A DNA stretch of 64,000 bases from an uncultured Clostridia bacterium (GTDB taxonomy: Bacteria; Bacillota; Clostridia; TANB77; CAG-508): NCBI GenBank assembly GCA_934182465.1, contig CAKPRG010000002.1, positions 124,001 to 188,000 of the forward strand. The letters are read 5' to 3'. Position numbers and translations under genes: made by a program. The notes beneath the pieces are model-generated. The model made no database searches. It was not told the origin of the DNA and saw nothing but the letters and a program-made list of their open reading frames with translations. This document shows, in pieces, positions 25,012 through 34,915 of this stretch. The stretch's first letter is position 1. Each line of letters starts with the position of its first letter.

Positions 25012-27114
25012 ATGAAAAATAGTAAGGTTTTAAAAATATTAAGTTATTTACTTATTCCTATATTTGTAGCAATATTCATTATTTCTGTTGCTTTTACAAT
25101 ATATCAAGATAATTGGGTTGACAGTAAAACAACTATGATAGATAACCAAGAACAACAATTAGTTTCAAATTTTATGTTAGATCTTGAAGCTTATGCAAAT
25201 CACTTGATATATAATAAAGAATCTTATAAAAAAATAAAAGATGGTGAAAATACAATTTATTATTATTATTTAAGTGGAGAAGGAATAGAAAATTTAAATT
25301 TATATATTAAGTATAGAAATCTAATAATTACTAATGTTGAATTAACTTCAGAAACACAAACTTTTGATGGAATTAAAAATTTTATAAATTCACAAGATAC
25401 AAAAAAGACATCAATTATAAATGGAGAAGTTAAATCAGATACAAATATTATATCTAAAAAAGCTGTACAATATTTTAATTTATTTAATTTTGAATATTAT
25501 TCTATTTCAAAAGGAAATACAGAAACAGATGAACCTTATGCTTATGCATATAATGAGAGTTCACAGGAAGAAATTGCACTATCTTATAATCCTCATGAAT
25601 ATACAACAACAAATATAAATGATTTTGAAATATTAGCATCATATAAAGAAAATGTTTTAAAAACGAATTATATAGAAGAAATTGATTCTATAATGCAAAA
25701 TTTAAGTAGTTTTGAAAACTATATATATATTGCAATTCCAATTAGTGCAATAGGTACTGTAATTTGTATTGTATATTTATGTTTTGCAATAGGAAACTCT
25801 AAAAAGTCTGAAAAAATAGAATTGAACTATTTTGACAAAATTTTTTATGAAATTTTATTAACAATTGATGTAATACTTATTAGCATAATTTTAATACCTT
25901 TTGCCGCAGGTAATGCTTATTATGAATATTTTAATATAAATTTAATTTCGATAATACTAACTTGTTATATTTTAATATATGCAGTTTGTGCAACTTTATT
26001 TAATACTACTGTTAAGAGAATAAAAGCAAAACAATTTTGGAATACAACTATTACAGGAAAAATAGTAATTTGGTGTTGGAAGAAGTCAAAAAATATTTTA
26101 ACAAAAATTTATAAATCTTGTAAAAATGCAATTGATAATATACCAGAAAATAAAAAAATAATTTTATATATCATATTATTTACTGTGGCAATAATCATTA
26201 ATACTCATTTTTCGGTAATTGGAATGATATTTGACTTAATACTTATTTTATATACTTTTAATTATATTATAAAAAAGTTTAATTCTTATAAAAAAATTGA
26301 AAGCAAATTAAAAGATATGTATGAAGGAAAAAATATAGCTGAGCTAAAAGAAAGTGAAGTAGAAACTGAATTTAGAGATTCTGTTAAATACATAAATGAT
26401 ATTTCAAATGGTTTTGAAAATGCTATTGAAGAAAGCATGAAATCAGAAAGATTAAAAACAGAATTAATTACAAATGTATCACATGATATAAAAACACCTT
26501 TAACTTCAATAATTAACTATGTAGATTTATTGAAAGAAGAGAAAATTGATAATGAAAAAGCAAATGAATACATAGAAATACTAGATATGAAATCACAAAG
26601 ACTTAAAAAATTAATAGAAGATTTAGTTGAAGCATCAAAAGCGTCTTCTGGTGCAATAAAGCTAAATATGGAAAATATTAATGTAGTTGAATTATTTAAA
26701 CAAGCAATTGGAGAATTTCAAGATAAATTCCAAAATAAAGGTTTATCTATAATTACAAATTATGAAAAAGAATATATATACATAAAGGCTGATAGTAGAT
26801 ATTTGTATAGAGTAATAGAAAATTTATTTAGCAATATTACAAAATATGCTTTAGAAGCTTCAAGAGTTTATATAGATATTGAAACAGAAGAAAATAAAGT
26901 GAAAATATCTGTAAAAAATATATCTAAAGAGAGATTAAATATATCAGAAGAGGAATTAATGCAAAGATTTGTAAGAGGAGACAAATCAAGAACAACAGAA
27001 GGAAGTGGACTTGGAATCTCAATAGCTAAGAGTTTAGTAGAACTACAAAATGGAACTTTTAAACTTAAAATTGATGGAGATTTATTTAAAGTAGAAATTA
27101 AGTTCGATAAATAA
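25012..27114 (+). CDS. Large multi-TM sensor histidine kinase
   Basis: I choose ATG 25012; the ATG at 25000 overlaps the upstream stop region and has its ribosome site too close. 700 residues. TM1 at about 8-28, an extracytoplasmic region of about 200 residues, then several TM helices between about 235 and 420. The kinase core has H491 in TNVSHDIKTPLTSI, N box NLFSNITKYA and G2 GSGLGISIAKS. The G1 box is poorly conserved (VKNISKERL instead of DxGxG), as in some BaeS-like Clostridia kinases. Ligand unknown. Confidence 0.85.
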   Translation: MKNSKVLKILSYLLIPIFVAIFIISVAFTIYQDNWVDSKTTMIDNQEQQLVSNFMLDLEAYANHLIYNKESYKKIKDGENTIYYYYLSGEGIENLNLYIKYRNLIITNVELTSETQTFDGIKNFINSQDTKKTSIINGEVKSDTNIISKKAVQYFNLFNFEYYSISKGNTETDEPYAYAYNESSQEEIALSYNPHEYTTTNINDFEILASYKENVLKTNYIEEIDSIMQNLSSFENYIYIAIPISAIGTVICIVYLCFAIGNSKKSEKIELNYFDKIFYEILLTIDVILISIILIPFAAGNAYYEYFNINLISIILTCYILIYAVCATLFNTTVKRIKAKQFWNTTITGKIVIWCWKKSKNILTKIYKSCKNAIDNIPENKKIILYIILFTVAIIINTHFSVIGMIFDLILILYTFNYIIKKFNSYKKIESKLKDMYEGKNIAELKESEVETEFRDSVKYINDISNGFENAIEESMKSERLKTELITNVSHDIKTPLTSIINYVDLLKEEKIDNEKANEYIEILDMKSQRLKKLIEDLVEASKASSGAIKLNMENINVVELFKQAIGEFQDKFQNKGLSIITNYEKEYIYIKADSRYLYRVIENLFSNITKYALEASRVYIDIETEENKVKISVKNISKERLNISEEELMQRFVRGDKSRTTEGSGLGISIAKSLVELQNGTFKLKIDGDLFKVEIKFDK

Positions 27115-27137
27115 TTTATTAGAAAGTAGAAGTAAAA

Positions 27138-28194
27138 ATGAAAGTTTTGATTTTAACAGCCAAATGTCGGAATGGGGCATTACTCAACTGCTTTAACACT
27201 AAAGAAAGAATTAGAAAACAAGAATATTGATGCTGAAGTTATAGATTTTTATGAATATATTTTTCCTAAGGCTGGAAATATAATATATGGCGCATTTAAT
27301 TTTCTTGTAAGTAAATTTAGTAGCATTTATAATTTCTTTTATCAGATTTCTTCTAATACAAATGTAACACCACTAAAGAGAATTATAGATAAAAAATTAG
27401 AAGTACTTTTTGAATCGAAAGAATTGGAAATAGTTGTATCAACTTTTCCAGTATGTTCTAATTATGTTTCTTTATATAAAAAATCTAGAAACAAAAATAT
27501 AAAACTATATACATATATAACAGATATTGATGTTAATAAAGAATGGATAACAGAAGAAACAGATATGTATTTTGTTGGTTCAAAAATTACTAAAAAACAA
27601 TTAGAAAATTATGATGTAAATAGTGAGAAAATTAAAGTTGTTGGTATTCCTGTAAAACAAGAATTTAAGAAAAACTTATATAGCAAATGCAAAAATGAAA
27701 TTCTTATTATGGGTGGTGGATTAGGATTATTACCAAATATAGATAAAATTATAAAAGAATTGATATCAAATAAAAATATACATGTAACTTTAATTGCAGG
27801 AAAAAATAAAAAATTATTTTATAAATATAATGAAAAATATAATAATCTAAGTGTTGTTGGATATACAAACGAAGTATATAAATATATGGAAAAAGCTGAA
27901 ATTATTATTACTAAAGCAGGTGGAATAACTTTATTTGAAGCGATAAATTCTCAAACGCCAATTTATGTAATTTCTCCATTTTTGTATCAAGAAGTAGGAA
28001 ATGCTATGTATATAGAAAAAGAAGGAATTGGAATAATAAATTGGAATGATAATGAGTCTGTTGCAACAGATATAATAAATTTATTAAATTATCCAATGAA
28101 GCTAGAAAGAATGAAAAGAAATATGAGAAAGATTACGAACAATTTAGAAAACACTAATATTTTAAATACATACTTGGAGGAAAAAATATGCTAA
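27138..28194 (+). CDS. MGDG-synthase/UgtP-like glycosyltransferase, 1-bp frameshift near the start
   Basis: The original start is ATG 27138 (MKVLILTAK). After codon 9 the family motif CGMGHYST is interrupted by one extra base: AAATGTCGGAATGGGGCAT should be AAATGTGGAATGGGGCAT, so the rest continues in the frame beginning at ATG 27172. The remaining 340 residues are intact: N-terminal acceptor domain, then the GT-B donor domain with IMGGGLGLLPNI, NLSVVGYTNEVYKYM and ITKAGGITLFEAI. Such enzymes add sugars to diacylglycerol. The deacetylase downstream overlaps by 7 nt. Either a sequencing error or an inactivated/shortened gene. Confidence 0.8.
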
Positions 28195-28871
28195 TCTTTA
28201 TTATAATTGCCATAGTTTTATTAATCTTTTTATTCTATAGTTTCATACCAGCTAATATTAACAAGAAAAAGTTTTTTTGTAGAAGAAAAACGACTAAAAA
28301 AATAGTATATCTTACATTTGATGATGGACCAAGTGAATATACAGAAGAATTATTAGATTTATTAAAAAAATTTAATATAAAAGCAACATTTTTCTGTGTA
28401 GCAAATTTTGCAAAAAAATATTCCAAAACAATAGAAAGAATGAAAAAAGAAGGACATACAATTGCTCTGCATTCTTTAAAACATAAAAATTCAATGTTAC
28501 AAGGTATTTTTGAAACAAAAGCTGACTTAAATAAAAGTTTATTAATAATGAACGAATTAGGAGTAGAAATTCATTATTATAGACCACCATGGGGTGATGC
28601 AAATTTATATTTACAAAGAAAGTTAAAAAATTATCATATAAAAATGATTTTATGGGATACAATGGCAGAAGATTGGCTTGCAAATACAACATCAGATACA
28701 ATTTCTGATAAACTTCTAAAAAGAGTAAAAAATGGAAATATAATTTGTTTGCATGATGGGAGAGGAAAAAAAGAAGCTCCAAAAAGAACAATAGAAGCTT
28801 TAGAAAAGGTGTTACCAATATTTTTAGAGAAAGGATATGAATTTAAAACAATAGATGAATACAAAGATTAA
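28188..28871 (+). CDS. Membrane-anchored polysaccharide deacetylase (NodB family)
   Basis: 227 residues with an N-terminal membrane helix (about 2-22). NodB motifs are intact: TFDDGPS with catalytic D45/D46, the metal histidines H95 and H99 in HSLKHKN, RPPWGD, and CLHDG. It removes N- or O-acetyl groups from a surface glycan or glycolipid. It overlaps the glycosyltransferase upstream by 7 nt and the flippase-like gene downstream by 17 nt, so all three are translated as one unit, probably for a cell-envelope glycolipid. Confidence 0.88.
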   Translation: MLIFIIIAIVLLIFLFYSFIPANINKKKFFCRRKTTKKIVYLTFDDGPSEYTEELLDLLKKFNIKATFFCVANFAKKYSKTIERMKKEGHTIALHSLKHKNSMLQGIFETKADLNKSLLIMNELGVEIHYYRPPWGDANLYLQRKLKNYHIKMILWDTMAEDWLANTTSDTISDKLLKRVKNGNIICLHDGRGKKEAPKRTIEALEKVLPIFLEKGYEFKTIDEYKD

Positions 28872-29913
28872 AAAGGGAATTGTTAATGCAATAATATTTA
28901 TACTTTTTGTGTTTCTTACATTTTATACTATTTTTAAAGATAACAATATTTCGCAGATTCTAGAAGCAATAAAATTTGTTAATTTAAAATATATAATAGT
29001 TGCTATATTTTGTATGTGTTTTTTTGTATGTGCAGAAGGCATAAACATAGCTAGAACATTAAGAATACAAAATTGTAAGATTAATTTTATATCTGGAATA
29101 AAATATGCATTAGTAGGATTTTTCTTTAGTGGAGTTACACCAAGTGCATCTGGTGGAGATCCAATGCAAATGTATTATATGACTAAAGATGATTTGCCAC
29201 TTGGTCAGTCAGCTTTAGCTGTAATAACTGAGTTTTCGAGCTTTCAATTCGTTACTATAATAATATCAATCATAGGATTGATTACAAGTTATAATTTTAT
29301 AAATAGTTCAGTTGGAAATATAAAATATTTCTTATTTATAGGAATTTTAATAAATGTATTTATATTAACTATATTATTATTAACTGTATTTTCAAATAAG
29401 TTGATTTTAAAAATATTAAATATTTTTTGTAAGATTTTGGAAAAATTTCATTTTAAGAAAACAGAAGAATTTAGAAATAAATGTATTGTTCAAATAAACG
29501 AATATAAGTCTGGTGCAGAATTATTAAAGAAAAATAAAAAAGTGCTTTTGAAAATTGTGTCTACAACATTAATACAAATTATTTTATATCATAGCATACC
29601 ATATTTTATATATTTGGCATTTGGACTAAGTGGTGTAAGTTATTTAAAGTTTTTAGCATTGCAATCAGTTTTATATATATCAGTATCATCACTTCCGCTA
29701 CCAGGAGCAGTAGGTGCTAGTGAAGGTGGATTTATGTTTATTTATAAATTATTGTTTCCAAATGAAATTTTAAGTAGTGCAATGATTTTAAGTAGAGGAA
29801 TAAGCTTTTACTTATTTATAATAATTAGTGGAATTGCTGTTTTATGTTTTAGTTTGAAAAATTATTGTAAAAAGAAAAGCAGTTTTAAATTAAGTTCAAA
29901 TACTAATTGTTAA
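28855..29913 (+). CDS. LPG-synthase/flippase-like integral membrane protein (UPF0104)
   Basis: 352 residues with about eight TM helices. The family motifs are present: GIKYALVGFFFSGVTPSASG with GGDPMQ, and near the end SVSSLPLPGAVGASEGGF. This is the transmembrane domain found in MprF and in lysylphosphatidylglycerol synthase TM-region proteins; the aminoacyl-transferase domain is absent. The likely role is translocation of a modified lipid, matching the glycosyltransferase and deacetylase with which it overlaps. The start at 28855 lies inside the preceding gene. Confidence 0.85.
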   Translation: MNTKIKKGIVNAIIFILFVFLTFYTIFKDNNISQILEAIKFVNLKYIIVAIFCMCFFVCAEGINIARTLRIQNCKINFISGIKYALVGFFFSGVTPSASGGDPMQMYYMTKDDLPLGQSALAVITEFSSFQFVTIIISIIGLITSYNFINSSVGNIKYFLFIGILINVFILTILLLTVFSNKLILKILNIFCKILEKFHFKKTEEFRNKCIVQINEYKSGAELLKKNKKVLLKIVSTTLIQIILYHSIPYFIYLAFGLSGVSYLKFLALQSVLYISVSSLPLPGAVGASEGGFMFIYKLLFPNEILSSAMILSRGISFYLFIIISGIAVLCFSLKNYCKKKSSFKLSSNTNC

Positions 29914-29965
29914 ATAGAAGAATAACTTAAAATATAAAACATATAATCAAACAGATGGTGATTGT

Positions 29966-30775
29966 ATGAAAATATTTGTAATTAAAAAGAAAATAATTTT
30001 AATATGCTGTATTATTAGTTTAGTAATAACAGCATATTTTTTGTATTTGGCGATTTTTGAAGAAAAAACTGTAATGGCAGTAGAATTAATGAAAAATAGT
30101 AAATTTGTATATGAAAAAGTTTCTGATGACTGGAAGAAAAAGATTACAGAATTACCAAAAGGAAAAGAGAAGATTGCATTTCTAACATTTGATGATGGTC
30201 CATCAATAAAAGTTACAGATAAAATCTTAGATATATTAAAAGAAGAAGATATAAAAGCATCATTTTTTGTAATAGGAAAAAAGGTTGAAGAACATCCAGA
30301 AATCGTAAAAAGAGAATACGAAGAAGGACATTATATTGCTAATCATGGATATGATCATAAAAATTCTAAGTTATACCAAAGTGATGAAAGTTTTATACAA
30401 GAAATAAAAAAGACAGAAAATGCTATAAAAAATGCTGTAGGAGATAGTAATTATTCACCGAGAGTATTTAGATTTCCAAATGGTTTTATGTCACCACAAT
30501 ACAAAGGACAGAAAAAAAGAGCTGTAAAATTATTAGAAAATATGGATTATACATATATAGATTGGAATTGTTTAAATAATGATTCTATAAAAAAATACTC
30601 AAATTATGAGTTGCTGACAAATCTAAAAAAGTCTGCAAAAGGAAAAAATACATTGGTGATTTTAATGCATGATACAAAAGATGTTAGTAATAGTTCATTA
30701 GTGTTAGAAGATTCAATAAAATTTTTAAAAGAACAGGGCTATACTTTTAAAAATTTTTATGATGTTTTGAAGTAA
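29966..30775 (+). CDS. Second membrane-anchored polysaccharide deacetylase
   Basis: 269 residues: TM anchor at about 8-30, linker, then a NodB domain. Motifs: TFDDGPS (D76/D77), NHGYDHK (H127 and H131 as metal ligands), RFPNG (R-x-P-x-G) and LMHDT. It resembles PgdA/PdaA-type peptidoglycan deacetylases more than the one at 28188. A 52-nt gap with its own ribosome site separates it from the flippase-like gene. Probably acts on wall glycan. Confidence 0.87.
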   Translation: MKIFVIKKKIILICCIISLVITAYFLYLAIFEEKTVMAVELMKNSKFVYEKVSDDWKKKITELPKGKEKIAFLTFDDGPSIKVTDKILDILKEEDIKASFFVIGKKVEEHPEIVKREYEEGHYIANHGYDHKNSKLYQSDESFIQEIKKTENAIKNAVGDSNYSPRVFRFPNGFMSPQYKGQKKRAVKLLENMDYTYIDWNCLNNDSIKKYSNYELLTNLKKSAKGKNTLVILMHDTKDVSNSSLVLEDSIKFLKEQGYTFKNFYDVLK

Positions 30776-30967
30776 AATAAAATTTGTAGAAAATGGCTTA
30801 ATTAACATAGCATAATTATAGAAAACAACATGTTACAATTATAGTAAATTTATTGCAAAGAAGAAATTTATATAGTAAAATATGCATATAGAGAAAATCG
30901 AATTGCTAAATAGTTTGGTATAAATTTTTTATATAATTTATACTTAAGGCTTTTGAACGAGGGAAAA
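30776..30967 (+). other. Spacer, nothing clear
   Basis: AT-rich spacer with no convincing terminator hairpin; AACATGTTACAATTATAG around 30828-30845 has a -10-like element. Confidence 0.3.
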
Positions 30968-31681
30968 ATGGAAAGAATAGATAAAATTATAGCATCACAA
31001 GGCAAATATTCTAGAAGTGAAGTGAAAAAGATGCTAAATCAAGGTAGAATAAAAGTAAACGAAAAAATTGTAAAAAAAGCTGAAGAAAAAGTTGATATAG
31101 AAAATTCTATAATAAGTATAGATAATATAAATTTAAATTTTAAGAAAAATCTATATTTGATATTAAATAAACCTAAAGGTTATATATCTGCAACAGAAGA
31201 TAGAAAACAAAAAACAGTATTAGAATTAGTACCAGATGAATATAAAAGAAAAGGACTTTTTCCTGCTGGTAGATTAGATAAAGATACAACAGGAATGATG
31301 ATTATTACAGATGATGGTGGATTCGCACATGATATTTTATCACCCAAAAAACATATTGCTAAAACATATAGAGTAACAATAAATATTGAAATTACAGAAA
31401 AAATGAAAAAAGATTTTGCAAAAGGAATAGTGTTAAAAGATCATGTGTGTTGTCCAGCAATTATAAGAGTTGAGAATGAAAATACAGCATTAATTACAAT
31501 AACGGAAGGAAAATATCATCAAATAAAGAGAATGTTTGGTTGCTTTGGAGCTAAAGTGGTAGAACTGCATAGAATTCGTATGGGAAATTTGGATTTACCA
31601 ACTGATTTAAAGCAAGGAGAATGTAGAGAACTTTCAGCAAAAGAAATTAATCTATTAAAAGAAAAAATTGCAGAATTATAA
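30968..31681 (+). CDS. rsuA: RsuA-family rRNA pseudouridine synthase
   Basis: I start at ATG 30968, 6 nt after GAGGG; the TTG 15 nt upstream precedes this ribosome site. 237 residues: S4 RNA-binding domain (1-50, RIDKIIASQGKYSRSEVKKM), then the synthase core with catalytic D104 in AGRLDKDTTGM and the closing GKYHQIKRMFGCFG. The family modifies U516 of 16S rRNA (RsuA) or 23S sites (RluB/E/F); RsuA is the likelier choice by the LSPKKHIAKTYRV motif. Confidence 0.85.
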   Translation: MERIDKIIASQGKYSRSEVKKMLNQGRIKVNEKIVKKAEEKVDIENSIISIDNINLNFKKNLYLILNKPKGYISATEDRKQKTVLELVPDEYKRKGLFPAGRLDKDTTGMMIITDDGGFAHDILSPKKHIAKTYRVTINIEITEKMKKDFAKGIVLKDHVCCPAIIRVENENTALITITEGKYHQIKRMFGCFGAKVVELHRIRMGNLDLPTDLKQGECRELSAKEINLLKEKIAEL

Positions 31682-31705
31682 AATTGAAAGGAAATAAAAG
31701 TTATA

Positions 31706-32242
31706 ATGGAAGAATTATTTGATGTTTTAAAAGAAAATGGAGATTATGCAGATAGAATTGAAAGTAGAGAAAATTGTCATAAATATGGATTTTGGCATAA
31801 AGCAGTTGCTTTATTTATTATAAATTCTAAAAAACAAGTATTGTTACAAAAAAGAAGTGAAAATAAAAAATTATGGCCAAATACTTGGGATATCACAGCA
31901 GGAGGTCATGTTCATACAGGAGAATTTGGATTTGAAGCAATAATTAGAGAAAGTAAAGAAGAGTTAGGAATTAACTTAAATAAAAAAGATATAACTTTTA
32001 TAGGTTCTACAATTTCAACAAATAAAAAAGATGATATTATAAATAATCATTTTAATGAATATTATATAGCGAATAAAGATATTGATGAAAAAAATTTAAA
32101 TTTACAATCTGAAGAAGTTTCAGAAGTTAAATGGGTAGATAAGGAAGAGATTTTAGAAAAAATTAAAAATAATTATGAAGGAATAACAGGAAAAATAGAA
32201 TGTTGGAATTATCTTGCAAAATATTATGAATGGTTAGGATAA
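31706..32242 (+). CDS. Nudix hydrolase
   Basis: 178 residues. The Nudix box is complete at 67-89: G, five residues, E73, seven residues, then R81-E-S-K-E-E-L-G-I. The surrounding FWHKAVALFIINSKKQVLLQ and WDITAGGHVHTGE resemble the IDI-like/YfcD branch that hydrolyses nucleoside-diphosphate derivatives. Substrate cannot be read from the sequence. It lies 24 nt after rsuA, probably cotranscribed. Confidence 0.88.
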   Translation: MEELFDVLKENGDYADRIESRENCHKYGFWHKAVALFIINSKKQVLLQKRSENKKLWPNTWDITAGGHVHTGEFGFEAIIRESKEELGINLNKKDITFIGSTISTNKKDDIINNHFNEYYIANKDIDEKNLNLQSEEVSEVKWVDKEEILEKIKNNYEGITGKIECWNYLAKYYEWLG

Positions 32243-32416
32243 GAACTATTTAGATAAAGAAATTGATTAATCAAAATCAATGAAAGCTGTAAATTCAAAA
32301 TATTTTGAAAAAAGGGTACACAAAACAGAAAAAATATGTTACAATTTAAAATGGAATTTTTAAAAATAAAATTAATATGTAAAATAAAATGAAAAATTAA
32401 AAGGAGGAAATGGAAA

Positions 32417-33142
32417 ATGTCAGGACATAGCAAATGGCACAATATTCAAGCCAAAAAAGGAAAAGCTGATGCAGCACGTGGAAAGATATTTACAAAATTA
32501 GGAAGAGAATTATTAATAGCTGTAAAACAAGGTGGTCCAGATCCTGCAGGAAACTCAAAATTAAAAGATGTTATAGCAAAATGTAAAGCAAACAACATGC
32601 CAAATGATACAATAAATAATGCTATTAAAAAAGCTTCTGGTGAAGGAAGTAACGAAACATACGAAGAAATTACATACGAAGGATATGGAACAAACGGTGT
32701 CGCTGTTATAGTAAATGCATCTACAAATAACAAAAATAGAACAGCAGCAGATGTTAGACATGTATTTGACAAAGCAGGTGGAAACTTAGGAACAACTGGT
32801 TGTGTATCTTATATGTTCGAGAAAAAAGGAATAATAGTAATTGAAAAAGAAGAATGCCCATTAGAAGAAGATGATTTGATGCTTCTTGCAATTGATAGTG
32901 GAGCAGAAGATTTTTCAAGTGAAGAAGAAGTATATCAAATAACAACAGCTCCAGCTGATTTTACATCAGTAATGGAAAAACTAGAAGAAAACGGAATTAA
33001 ATTCTTAGAAGCAGGTGTACAAATGATTCCAAGTACATATGTATCTTTAGACGAAAAATCAGCAGAAAAAATGCAAAGATTAATAGATAATCTAGAAGAA
33101 TTAGATGATGTTTTAGAAGTATTCCATAATTGGGAAGAATAG
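32417..33142 (+). CDS. yebC: YebC/PmpR-family protein
   Basis: 241 residues, the normal length. It starts with the invariant GHSKWHNIQAKKGKADAARG and continues KIFTKLGRELLIAVKQGG-DP. YebC proteins were named as transcription regulators; in several bacteria they ease ribosome stalling, for example at proline stretches. AAAGGAGG lies before the start. A GT-C-like membrane protein follows 36 nt later. Confidence 0.95.
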   Translation: MSGHSKWHNIQAKKGKADAARGKIFTKLGRELLIAVKQGGPDPAGNSKLKDVIAKCKANNMPNDTINNAIKKASGEGSNETYEEITYEGYGTNGVAVIVNASTNNKNRTAADVRHVFDKAGGNLGTTGCVSYMFEKKGIIVIEKEECPLEEDDLMLLAIDSGAEDFSSEEEVYQITTAPADFTSVMEKLEENGIKFLEAGVQMIPSTYVSLDEKSAEKMQRLIDNLEELDDVLEVFHNWEE

Positions 33143-33178
33143 ATATTAATTGCATAAATACATAATTTGGAGCAAAAG

Positions 33179-34693
33179 ATGAAAAAGAAAAATAAAATTT
33201 TTGAAAGGATATTAGAACTTATTGCTCTAATATCCTTTGTTATTTTAGCAGTATTTGTTGGCAGTAAACATGAACCTTGGGCAGATGAGGCACAAGCTTG
33301 GCTACTTGCAAGAGATACTACTATCCCAGAATTATTGCAAAATTATATGGGATATGAAGGAAGTCCAGCTTTATGGCATATAATTTTAAAGGGATTTATT
33401 GCTATTGGTTGGACATATGAATATTATTACTTAATACCGATAATTATAACAAGTATAGGAATTGCAATTTGTGAATTTAAATCAGATTTACCAATATACA
33501 TTAAATTAGTTTTACCATTTACATATTATATTTTTTATCAATATACTATTGTTGCTAGAAGCTATTGTTTGGTTTTTCCTACTTTAATGTATCTGAGTTT
33601 GGTGTATAATCAAAAAACTGAAAAACCAATACAGTTTGGAATAGGAATTGCAATTTTATTAAGTATTTCTTCGCATACTTGTATACTAGCTGCATGTATC
33701 TCATTTATTTATGGACTTCAAGTATTAGCTTTAACATATAAATTTATAAAAAAGAAAGATGATGTAAAAAAATCAAATATAATTAAAAATTGGATTGTAA
33801 TATTCTTATTATTAGCTACTTTTTTAGTTACAGCTTTTTATGTACGAACACCTGCAGATCATGTAGAATTTAGAAATAATGAATTTAAAAAATGGAAAGC
33901 GGTTGCAGTTGTTATATCTGATAGTTTAGTAACAAATGATCATGATAAAGTAGTATGTACAGCAGTTGGAGTACTTACAATAGTAATATTGTGTATTGCT
34001 TATTTTCGAGACAAAAGGTTTTTCGAAGCATTACTATTAATTTTACCAGTATATTGTTTTTTAGTACTATTTTATTATAATAAATGGCATATAGGATTGA
34101 TTTTTGAAATTATATTATTTGTATTAATAATACATAAAAAAATAATTAAAGATTCAATTTTACAATTTATATTCTTAATTGTTTGTTGCTTACAAGTATT
34201 ATATTCATTTAATACTTCAGCATATGATTATGTTAATCAATATTCAGCTTCAAAGGATATTGCTAGATTTATAAATAATAATAGTGGATATGTAGATAGA
34301 AAAATTTATGGAATTGGATATAGTGCAACAGCAATCGAACCATATTTTGATAAAAATATTTTTGCTAATAAAAGAGATAATAAAGGTTTTTATTCTTGGA
34401 GAGAAGATGAACCTGCATATATGTCTTTAGAAGAAATGAAGGACAATTTGCCAGATATATTAATAATATCAACATTTTCAAGTTCTTCTTATCAAACACT
34501 TATAAATAGAGTTGAAACATCTAAATTATATGAAAAATATTATTTTGATGGTGCAACTTATGTAAAAGATGCTATTTATGAAAATGAAGGTTTTTATGTT
34601 TATGTTTCAAATAAACTTTTGAGTGAAAACAAAGATTTTAAAAACTCAGAAGTAGTTATATTAGAAAATGAACAAACAAGTATAAATAATTAA
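33179..34693 (+). CDS. GT-C-like integral membrane glycosyltransferase
   Basis: ATG 33179 is chosen, 6 nt after TTGGAG. 504 residues and about ten TM helices. HEPWADEAQAWLLARDT near residues 26-42 is the acidic first-loop motif of polyprenyl-phosphate-dependent GT-C enzymes (PMT/GT39-like). A soluble extracytoplasmic C-terminal part of about 150 residues follows. It probably transfers a sugar from a lipid-phosphate donor outside the membrane; acceptor unknown. Confidence 0.65.
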   Translation: MKKKNKIFERILELIALISFVILAVFVGSKHEPWADEAQAWLLARDTTIPELLQNYMGYEGSPALWHIILKGFIAIGWTYEYYYLIPIIITSIGIAICEFKSDLPIYIKLVLPFTYYIFYQYTIVARSYCLVFPTLMYLSLVYNQKTEKPIQFGIGIAILLSISSHTCILAACISFIYGLQVLALTYKFIKKKDDVKKSNIIKNWIVIFLLLATFLVTAFYVRTPADHVEFRNNEFKKWKAVAVVISDSLVTNDHDKVVCTAVGVLTIVILCIAYFRDKRFFEALLLILPVYCFLVLFYYNKWHIGLIFEIILFVLIIHKKIIKDSILQFIFLIVCCLQVLYSFNTSAYDYVNQYSASKDIARFINNNSGYVDRKIYGIGYSATAIEPYFDKNIFANKRDNKGFYSWREDEPAYMSLEEMKDNLPDILIISTFSSSSYQTLINRVETSKLYEKYYFDGATYVKDAIYENEGFYVYVSNKLLSENKDFKNSEVVILENEQTSINN

Positions 34694-34714
34694 TTAAAAT
34701 TGTGTATTATATTT

Positions 34715-34776
34715 TACTCTTATACATATAATAACTTATATAAATGTAAGTGAATTATGTATAAGAGTTTTTTTAT
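34715..34776 (+). terminator. Rho-independent terminator
   Basis: ACTCTTATACATA / TATGTATAAGAGT, 13-bp arms, followed by seven T residues. Confidence 0.85.
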
Positions 34777-34915
34777 ATAATAGGAAAGCAATTGTTATTT
34801 CAAATTGTATAAAAATTTACACTCAATATTTCAAAGATTTTATTTTAAATTTTTATTACTATAAATGTTTTGTATTGAATTTGAGTTTGCAAAATTCGTA
34901 TTTTGGAGGTATAAA

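Noticed and set aside
27172..28194. ATG 27172 as the true start of the glycosyltransferase
   Set aside because: It would remove the first beta strand; the 27138 start restores the family N-terminus exactly if one base is dropped.
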